Assembly: GCA_027489065.1 (NCBI GenBank)
Contig: JAIYAM010000027.1
Span: 1 to 56,619 of the forward strand
Length of the DNA stretch: 56,619 nucleotides
Direction: 5' to 3'
Source: Erythrobacteraceae bacterium
Lineage (GTDB): Bacteria > Pseudomonadota > Alphaproteobacteria > Sphingomonadales > Sphingomonadaceae
Shown: one piece after another, positions 51,049-56,619 of the stretch
How the letters are laid out: every line of letters starts with the position of its first letter
Position numbering within the stretch: the first letter of the stretch is position 1
Program-made: the position numbers and the translations under genes
The notes under the pieces: model-generated
The model's database searches: none
What the model saw: only the letters and a program-made list of their open reading frames with translations
Told to the model about the DNA's origin: nothing

Positions 51049-52677
51049 TCACCGCTCGGCGGGGCGCGTGTCCTCGAGATATTGCCAGATGCGGCTGACC
51101 ACCACCGAACCTTCGCCAACCGCGCTCGCCACCCGCTTGACCGAGTTCGCGCGCACGTCGCCGACCGCGAAGATGCCGGGCGCGGTGGTGGCGTAGTCGT
51201 CGCTCTGCCCGGCCGCAGCGCCGGTCAGCACGAAGCCCTTGGCGTCGGTCGCGGCGAGGCCCGACAGCCAGTCGGTGTTCGGTGCCGCGCCGATCATGAT
51301 GAACAGCGCGCGCGTATCGATCCGCTGCTCGCTGTCCTTCGTCCTGAGCGTGATCCCCTCCAGCCAGCTGTCGCCGTGAAGGGCGGTGACCTCGGAATGG
51401 TAGTGGATGGTGACACGCGGATCGGCCTCCAGCCGCTGCATCAGGTAGCTCGACATCGACGCCGCAAGGCTGCCCGATCGCACCACGAGATGCACGTGGC
51501 TCGCCGCGCGCGACAGGTACATCGCTGCCTGCCCCGCCGAATTGCCGCCGCCGATCACCACGGCCTCGGTCCTCGCGCAGAAACGCGCTTCCATGTCGGT
51601 CGCCGAATAGAAGATCCCGGCGCCCTCCAACTCCTCGAGGTTGTCGAGCGGCAGGCGGCGATATTGCACCCCGGTCGCGACCAGTATCGCGCGGGCGCAC
51701 AGCTCGTCCGCGTCATCGTCGAGCGTGAGGCAATAGGCCCCGTCCTCGCGCCGCGAGATCCCCTCGACCCGGCGCGGCATCACGAAGCGCGTGCCGAACT
51801 TCATCGCCTGCACCTGCCCGCGCCAGGTGAGATCGGTGCCGCTGATGCCGGTGGGAAAGCCCATGTAGTTCTCGATCCGGCTGGATGTGCCCGCCTGACC
51901 GCCGACGGCCGTGTCCTCCACGACCAGCGCCTCGATCCCTTCCGAGCCCGCATAGACCGCCGCAGCCACGCCCGCAGGGCCGCCGCCGACGATGACAAGG
52001 TCGTAGGTGCGCTGCGAACAGATGCTCAGATCCATGCCCAGATATTGTGCGACCTTGCGCGGGGTGGGGTCCTCCATCCGCCGGTTGGCCCCGACGATGA
52101 CGCCCGGCTGGTGCCCCGTCAGGCTGCACAGGCCAGCGGTTTCGCGATCGGTCGCGTCCATGTCGTAGCTCTGGAACGGAATGCGGTTGCGCGACAGGAA
52201 GCGCTCGACCGCCTGCACCCTGGGATCGCGGTCGGCGCCGATCACCTTGATCGTGTCGTTGCGCAGTTCGAACTGCTTGCGTCGCCGGGCGGCGAAGACG
52301 GTGATGAGGTGATCGCTGAGCTCCGGCACCCTGCTCATCAACTCGAGCATCGCCGCGCGCGGGGCCTCGATCACCCGGGTATCGACCGCTGCGCGCATGC
52401 GCATGATGTTGGTCGCACTCGAGAGGAAACCGATCTCCCCCAGAAACTGCGTCGGCCCGAGACTGGAAGGCAGCATCCGTCCGTCGGTATAGGGATCGAC
52501 CACCTCGATCTCGCCCTCCACCACATAGACGAAGCGGTCCATCGGCTCGCCGATATCCATGACGATGCTGCCGGCGGGATAGAAGCGCTCCCCGCCGATC
52601 GCGCAGATCGCATCGACATGCTCGGGCGCGAGCGGCACCCGGCGCATGGTTTCAAGGTCTTGTCCCAATGTTTCCAT
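51049..52677 (-). CDS. Cyclic-nucleotide-binding domain fused to thioredoxin-reductase-like flavoprotein
   Basis: A 542-residue fusion. Residues 15-130 are a CRP-type cyclic-nucleotide-binding domain (FYPAGSIVMDIGEPMDRFVYVVEGEIEVV, FLGEIGFLS). A short thioredoxin-fold-like linker (KVIGADRDPRVQAVERFLSRNRIPFQSYD) follows, then a TrxR-type flavoprotein (DLVIVGGGPAGVAAAVYAGSEG, GGQAGTSSRIENYMGFP, VVIGGGNSAGQAAMYLS, PGIFAVGDVR). The redox CxxC of true thioredoxin reductase is missing: the equivalent place reads YSATDMEARFC. It is therefore more like a ferredoxin-NADP reductase-type or sensory flavoprotein, possibly controlled by cyclic nucleotides. Confidence 0.92.
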   Translation of the reverse strand: METLGQDLETMRRVPLAPEHVDAICAIGGERFYPAGSIVMDIGEPMDRFVYVVEGEIEVVDPYTDGRMLPSSLGPTQFLGEIGFLSSATNIMRMRAAVDTRVIEAPRAAMLELMSRVPELSDHLITVFAARRRKQFELRNDTIKVIGADRDPRVQAVERFLSRNRIPFQSYDMDATDRETAGLCSLTGHQPGVIVGANRRMEDPTPRKVAQYLGMDLSICSQRTYDLVIVGGGPAGVAAAVYAGSEGIEALVVEDTAVGGQAGTSSRIENYMGFPTGISGTDLTWRGQVQAMKFGTRFVMPRRVEGISRREDGAYCLTLDDDADELCARAILVATGVQYRRLPLDNLEELEGAGIFYSATDMEARFCARTEAVVIGGGNSAGQAAMYLSRAASHVHLVVRSGSLAASMSSYLMQRLEADPRVTIHYHSEVTALHGDSWLEGITLRTKDSEQRIDTRALFIMIGAAPNTDWLSGLAATDAKGFVLTGAAAGQSDDYATTAPGIFAVGDVRANSVKRVASAVGEGSVVVSRIWQYLEDTRPAER

Positions 52678-52754
52678 GCTGGCCTCCTGCTGCGCGAAGG
52701 TTGCAAGATGGTGTCAGCAGGGCGGCTTTGCAAATTCCGGACCGCGTTTTGCGC

Positions 52755-52802
52755 GGCCCACCCCGGACCCCTCCCGCTTGCGGGTGGGGCCGGGGGTGCG
52801 CC
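52755..52802. repeat. Short copy of the GGCCCACCCC hairpin repeat
   Basis: It begins GGCCCACCCC, contains CCTCCCGCTTGCGGG as a hairpin and ends in GGGGCCGGGGGTG, the same plan as the 11705-11796 element. It lies just past the stop of the DUF885 gene and could end its transcription. Confidence 0.65.
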
Positions 52803-52806
52803 TGAT

Positions 52807-54657
52807 TTATCCCTTTGCCCCTGCGATATAGCGGCTGACCGTGTTGGCCATCACGCTCAGCGGCGCGTTGCCGCCCAGCACCACGGCGGTGTTGAAGGCC
52901 TTGAGGTCGAAGCCGCTCCCCAGCTCCGCCTGTGCGCGGGCGCGCTGGCGGACGATCTCGGAGTGGCCGATCTTGTATCCGCAAGCCTGCCCCGGCCATG
53001 AGCAGTAGCGGTCGACCTCGGAAGCCACCTCCTCGGCCTTCGAGCCGTTCTCCTCCACGAAGAACTGCCGCCCCTGCTCGCGGGTCCAGCGCTTGGAGTG
53101 CAGCCCGGTATCGACCACGAGGCGGCAGGCGCGGAAGGCGAGGCTTTGCAGGTAGCCCAGCCGCCCGACCTTGAATTCATCATAGGCGCCCAGCTCGTCC
53201 GCCAGCTGTTCGGCATAGAGTGCCCAGCCTTCGGAGAAGGCGTTGAAGGCAAGGATCGAGCGGATCAGCGGCAGGCGGTTGGAGAACTCCGCCTCCAGCA
53301 CGTGGCCGGGGATGCTCTCGTGGAAGGTGAGGTCGGCAAGGTCGTACTTGCGGTGAAGGTCGGTGGTGCGCAAGTTGATCCAGAACCGCCCCGGGATGCT
53401 GCCATCCTTGCTTCCGCCCCCGCCATAGGCACCCGGCGCGCCAGGCTCCTCGGCGAGTGCTATGCGGCGGACTTCGACGCGCGGGTTCACCGGGACGCTG
53501 AAAGCGCGCGGCAGCTGCGCCCTGATCCACGTGAGGCGATCGTCGATGAAGGCGAGGATCTCCTTGCGACCCGCATCGCCCTCGGCAAACTTGTAGCGCG
53601 GATCGGCCGCCAGCCCGCGCATCCGCTCGCCGACCGAGCCCTTGGTGTAGCCGATCTCCTTCAGGATCACGTCCATCCGGCCGTGGAGTTCCTTCAGTTC
53701 CTCCCGGCCGCGCTGGTGGATTTCGTCGGGGGTGAGCCTGGTGGTCGTCGAGGCGCGGATCGCCCAGTCGTAATAGGCCTCGCCCTGCGGCTGCGCCCAC
53801 ACGCCGGCGCTGTCCTTCGCCACGGCGCGCTCCTGCCGGAGTTCGGCAAGCTGGCGCTCGAGCGCCGGAACGATGCCGCTGGCGACGAGGCGCTCGGCCT
53901 GGGCGGCGGCGACCGGAGCGCCGTCGATCGGCGCTGCGGCAAGCGGCCCGGCATAGCTTTCGGACGCCGCCTTGATCGCCACCTGGATCTGCGCGATCGC
54001 CTTGTCGAGCAGGAAGCCGGGCGGCACCACGCCTTTCGCGCGTGCATCGCGGATGCGCTCGCATTCGGCATCGAGGATCGCCGGGACTTCGGCAAGGCGG
54101 TCCATGTAGGGGCCGATGTCGGCCGGCGCCTTCAAGGGTTGGGTCGCGGCGAAGTGGTTCGGCATGTCAATATAGCTGCCGACGTTCTGGATGACCGCGT
54201 AAGGCGTGTTGCGCCAACTGCCGACCGCCACCTCGCCATAAGGCAGGGCCATGCCTTCGAGCGCGCGGGTGAAGGCGGTCTCGACCACCTCGAAGCCGAT
54301 CAGCTGGTCGCCGGTCAGGCCTTCCCTCGGATAGGCGCGCACTTCGGCGACGAGCGCCTTGAGCTCGGCCGCATAGGCGTTGCGCCCCGCCTCTCCGGGG
54401 GTGCCGAAGGTCGAGCGCCACGCGGCATATTCGCCGACATCGACGCCGAGGCTGGTCGCCCGCGCGGGCTCGTGGGCGAGCATCCGGTAGGCGATCCGGT
54501 CGAGCGCCGCATCGGGGGCGAGGCCCTTGATCGGGCCGCTGGCGGTTGCGGGTGCAGGCGTGGTCGCGGCGCAGGCCGGGAGCAGGGCGAGGGCGGACAC
54601 GCCGCCGATCCCGGCAAGAGCGTGGCGGCGGGTGAAATCGGCGGTTATCTCTCTCAT
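52807..54657 (-). CDS. DUF885 family exported protein (metallopeptidase-like)
   Basis: A 616-residue protein with an exported N terminus: twin-arginine-like FTRRHALAGIGG followed by a lipobox-like LLPAC. The DUF885 core has LTFHESIPGHVLEAEF, which contains the HExxxGH zinc pattern, and FSEGWALYAEQL with the third-ligand Glu, then QSLAFRACRLVVDTGLH and GQACGYKIG. This makes it a likely zinc peptidase or amidase of the cell envelope, though family chemistry is unproven. No strong ribosome site is seen; the ATG chosen precedes the signal. It is downstream of DUF3597 on the same strand. Confidence 0.93.
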   Translation of the reverse strand: MREITADFTRRHALAGIGGVSALALLPACAATTPAPATASGPIKGLAPDAALDRIAYRMLAHEPARATSLGVDVGEYAAWRSTFGTPGEAGRNAYAAELKALVAEVRAYPREGLTGDQLIGFEVVETAFTRALEGMALPYGEVAVGSWRNTPYAVIQNVGSYIDMPNHFAATQPLKAPADIGPYMDRLAEVPAILDAECERIRDARAKGVVPPGFLLDKAIAQIQVAIKAASESYAGPLAAAPIDGAPVAAAQAERLVASGIVPALERQLAELRQERAVAKDSAGVWAQPQGEAYYDWAIRASTTTRLTPDEIHQRGREELKELHGRMDVILKEIGYTKGSVGERMRGLAADPRYKFAEGDAGRKEILAFIDDRLTWIRAQLPRAFSVPVNPRVEVRRIALAEEPGAPGAYGGGGSKDGSIPGRFWINLRTTDLHRKYDLADLTFHESIPGHVLEAEFSNRLPLIRSILAFNAFSEGWALYAEQLADELGAYDEFKVGRLGYLQSLAFRACRLVVDTGLHSKRWTREQGRQFFVEENGSKAEEVASEVDRYCSWPGQACGYKIGHSEIVRQRARAQAELGSGFDLKAFNTAVVLGGNAPLSVMANTVSRYIAGAKG

Positions 54658-54711
54658 GGCAGCGGTTTGGCGAGGCGCCTTGCGCAAGTCAATTGCACCC
54701 GATGCGCCCGT

Positions 54712-55125
54712 TCAGTCGCGCAGCATGTCGGGCATCGCGCCGCCCTCGGCCGCGAGCATGTTGAGCACCGCGTGATTGAGCGCGATGTTCTGCTCGGCGG
54801 TCCCCGCATAGCCTTCGAGGCCCAGCTCGCCCGCCAGCTCCTTGCGGTTTGCAAAGCTCGGATCGACGCCGACGACGCTCATCAGATCGACGATCGAGGT
54901 GCGCCAGTTGTGGCTGTCCGCGCCCGGCATCCGGCTGATGCGCTCTTCCATCGCCGCCTGGCTGATGGGCTCGGGCGCCTGCGATGCGGCTGGCGCGGCG
55001 GCGGGGCTGGGCGCTGTCGCCGGGGTGGCCGGACGGGGCGCGACCGCGGGCTTCGCCGTCTCCTCGGCGTGGTCCCGGTCCGCATGCCAGATCGCGTTCT
55101 TGATCGATGCGAAGATACCCATCAT
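54712..55125 (-). CDS. DUF3597 family protein
   Basis: A 137-residue soluble protein. It starts MMGIFASIKNAIW, has a disordered Ala/Pro-rich middle (about 25-55) and the C-terminal DUF3597 block: NWRTSIVDLMSVVGVDPSFANRKELAGELG, then NIALNHAVLNMLAAEGGAMP. Relatives resemble LysM-associated or small cytosolic proteins of unknown role. It is divergent from the small membrane protein gene by 81 bases. Confidence 0.9.
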   Translation of the reverse strand: MMGIFASIKNAIWHADRDHAEETAKPAVAPRPATPATAPSPAAAPAASQAPEPISQAAMEERISRMPGADSHNWRTSIVDLMSVVGVDPSFANRKELAGELGLEGYAGTAEQNIALNHAVLNMLAAEGGAMPDMLRD

Positions 55126-55206
55126 AGCCTCCCTCGTGCTGTTTGTCGGTTAGGTATACCGGCGGGCCGGCTCCGATGTTCCGGCAGACGAGGAATTGTT
55201 GAGGCC

Positions 55207-55419
55207 ATGACCGAGATCGTGCTGTCGATCGTGATGCTCGCCGCGCTTGCGCTCGTGGCGGGCGCAGTCGTGCTGTGGCGGCGCACGGGCGAGGTCAGGA
55301 ACCCTGCGCTGATGGTGCTGCTGGCGGTGATTGCGGTCGCCAATGTGCTGATCTGGACGCTGCCGTCGAAGGGCGGTCAGGCGCCGATCGAACAGATCAA
55401 CAGCGCCCGAGGCGGCTAG
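55207..55419 (+). CDS. Small two-helix membrane protein
   Basis: A 70-residue protein with two membrane helices (about 3-24 and 34-52): MTEIVLSIVMLAALALVAGA, a short RRTGEVRN loop, then LMVLLAVIAVANVLIWTLPS. Similar short proteins occur in related genomes. Function unknown. Translation begins at an ATG ten bases after a GTTGAGG-like sequence; the frame is open upstream because of antisense reading. Confidence 0.7.
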   Translation: MTEIVLSIVMLAALALVAGAVVLWRRTGEVRNPALMVLLAVIAVANVLIWTLPSKGGQAPIEQINSARGG

Positions 55420-55464
55420 AAGCGACGAGGAACGGCGCGCCCCATGGGGCGCGCCGTCATGTCG

Positions 55465-56145
55465 TCAGGGTATCTTCCAGGTGATCGTGCCGGTGTAGCT
55501 GCCCGCCACCGGCTTGCCCGAACCATCGCGTGCCGCGTCGAAACGCGCGCGCTTGGTGACGAGATTGCAGGTCGCCGCGTCGAGCGGGGCGTGGCCGGTC
55601 GAACGGGTGACGGTGCAGCCCGTCACCTTGCCGCTGGCGTCGATCGCCAGAGTGAAGCGCGCTGTGCCCGCCATCTCCTCCCTGACCCAGCGCGGGCTGT
55701 AGTCGTCGTTGGTCACCCAGCGCCCCGGATTGCCCTTGGGCCGCGCGCCGACGGGGTCGAAGGGCGAGGCGCTGGGGGTGGGGCCGGGAATGCCGAGGTC
55801 GATCGGGCCCGTGCCGGTTCCGGTGAGGTCCCCCGGGCCGGGAAGCGGGAATGTATTGCCGACCGGCAAGTTGATCAGCGGCGGGTCCTTGGGCAGCGGC
55901 ATGGGAACGGGGGTGCTGCTCGCGTTCGGGGCATCGCTCCTGGGCTGCGGCCTTTCGGGTGTGGGCGGGGGCGGTGGCAGGGGTATCTCGGGGATATTCC
56001 GGGCTTCGGGGTTAAGCTTGGGCGCGTCGGTCACCACCGTCACCGCGAGGCCGATCACCAGGATCGCTCCGACGGCAGCGGGTATGCCGAGCGCACCGGC
56101 AAGGGCAGCGGGGTTGGGTTTACGGGTTGCGGAAGCGTAGGTCAT
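55465..56145 (-). CDS. TonB-family energy transducer
   Basis: A 226-residue protein with an N-terminal membrane helix (about 14-37), a proline-rich spacer (EIPLPPPPPTPERPQPRS and further Pro-rich segments) and a C-terminal TonB domain with DYSPRWVREEMAGTARFTLAI and GCTVTRSTGHAPLDAATC. It passes proton-motive energy from ExbBD to outer-membrane receptors. No ExbB or ExbD lies in the window. AGGAG precedes the ATG. It may have a promoter in the A/T-rich stretch to its right. Confidence 0.93.
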   Translation of the reverse strand: MTYASATRKPNPAALAGALGIPAAVGAILVIGLAVTVVTDAPKLNPEARNIPEIPLPPPPPTPERPQPRSDAPNASSTPVPMPLPKDPPLINLPVGNTFPLPGPGDLTGTGTGPIDLGIPGPTPSASPFDPVGARPKGNPGRWVTNDDYSPRWVREEMAGTARFTLAIDASGKVTGCTVTRSTGHAPLDAATCNLVTKRARFDAARDGSGKPVAGSYTGTITWKIP

Positions 56146-56348
56146 TCCAGGGGCTCCTCTCTCCATCACGTGGGAGCGGTGGCCGGAGCACCTTTCGCAA
56201 AGCCAGGACACTCCGGCCCCGCTCAGGGCGCAGAATACTATGACTTTTGCTAGGGGCGAAGAACTTTCGCGTTGCAAATCAATACCGTAAATTTCCCAAT
56301 CAAATCAGTTGAGAAGGGGTGCGCACGCACCGTGAGCGCGCAGATCTA

Positions 56349-56433
56349 CGTCGCCCCTGCGAAGGCAGGGGCCCATCCGAAGGTTGCGTTCGGCTTCAAG
56401 CTTGTCTGGATACCTGCCTGCGCAGGGATGACG
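56349..56433. repeat. Imperfect inverted repeat (dispersed intergenic element)
   Basis: CGTCGCCCCTGCGAAGGCAG on the left and, in reverse, CGTCATCCCTGCGCAGGCAG on the right form the ends of an 85-base palindrome-like element. It contains two small hairpins. Elements of this type are scattered between genes in Sphingomonadales and are probably non-autonomous MITE-like sequences. It lies just past the end of the partial hydrolase gene. Confidence 0.7.
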
Positions 56434-56436
56434 CGG

Positions 56437-56619
56437 CTACTTGATCGGGCAATCCGGCGAGAGGCGGAAGTCGAGGTAGTTGTCGACCGAGCGCATCAGA
56501 TCGTCGAGTTCGTTCTCGAAGAAGTGGTTGGCGCGCGGGATTTCCTCGTGGTGGATGGTGATGTGCTTCTGGGTGCGCAGCTTGTCGACCAGCTTCTGCA
56601 CCGCATTGGGCTGCACCAC
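56437..56619 (-). CDS. Alpha/beta hydrolase, C-terminal part (cut by window end)
   Basis: The last 60 residues of a gene that begins beyond the window. The sequence VQPNAVQKLVDKLRTQK and IPRANHFFENELDDLMRSVDNYL matches the end of COG2945-type alpha/beta hydrolases, where the catalytic His lies in the NHFF region. The catalytic serine part is not visible. The first in-window Met is probably internal. Confidence 0.8.
   Translation of the reverse strand: MVQPNAVQKLVDKLRTQKHITIHHEEIPRANHFFENELDDLMRSVDNYLDFRLSPDCPIK

Noticed and set aside
53098..55419. 773-codon plus-strand frame
   Set aside because: Mostly antisense to the DUF885 and DUF3597 genes; only its last 70 codons, from the ATG at 55207, look like a real small membrane protein.

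Overview
The window looks like a high-GC alphaproteobacterial chromosome, most probably of the Sphingomonadales (Erythrobacteraceae or a close relative). This rests on the ChvI-ChvG-HprK-RapZ-EIIA-HPr gene order, a hisZ close to purA, an ATP-type pckA divergent from chvI, and the general look of the proteins. It is an inference from gene content; no 16S gene is present. Almost everything from base 3836 onward is densely packed core genome in which many adjacent genes share 4-base ATGA or 8-base stop/start overlaps.

Region 1 (1-3835) is different. It is visibly richer in A/T and carries a small xre-type regulator, a C5-cytosine DNA methyltransferase and a 700-residue protein that joins a GHKL/MORC-like ATPase to a C-terminal PD-(D/E)XK nuclease-like domain. 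The last two are translationally coupled. They abut the 3' end of a tRNA-Thr gene, a typical integration site. I read this as a restriction or defence island of the kind predicted to pair MORC/MutL-like ATPases with DNA methylases. It is the most unusual system in the window.

Region 2 (3836-16620) holds tRNA-Thr, a DUF429-like gene coupled to rarA, a PadR/YqjI-like regulator with a near-perfect palindromic operator, a small membrane protein, a GT4 glycosyltransferase, serC-serA (with a structured leader before serC), hisZ, a probably acquired small unknown gene, an exported esterase with a cysteine-rich head, purA and an L,D-transpeptidase-like lipoprotein.

Region 3 (16621-28002) holds a winged-helix regulator with a palindrome at its predicted start of transcription, a siroheme synthase gene whose 3' part contains a perfect 16-bp parS site, the argH-lptM-lysA operon, a tlpA-like gene, a flavin monooxygenase, psd, an SDR lacking the usual YxxxK, an orphan PhnD-like binding protein, tRNA-Val, a GNAT protein and an asparaginase.

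Region 4 (28004-36821, minus strand) is a tightly overlapping seven-gene operon: epimerase, sugar isomerase, GT2-like membrane protein, FAD oxidoreductase, polytopic membrane protein, GtrA and a GT2-polytopic membrane fusion. It probably makes or decorates an undescribed surface glycan.

Region 5 (37094-43281) holds fmt-truA with an MDR oxidoreductase in one overlapping operon, then recR, def, a DUF1622 membrane protein and rmuC. Region 6 (43314-50642) is a TrmH-family methyltransferase and the regulatory chvI-chvG-hprK-rapZ-EIIA-HPr block facing pckA. Region 7 (50719-56619) holds small conserved proteins, a cyclic-nucleotide-binding/TrxR-like fusion without a CxxC, a DUF885 protein, DUF3597, a TonB protein, a dispersed repeat and the cut-off end of an alpha/beta hydrolase. 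Several GC-rich hairpin repeats lie between genes. All enzyme names come from motifs and overall resemblance read by eye; no database search was run.
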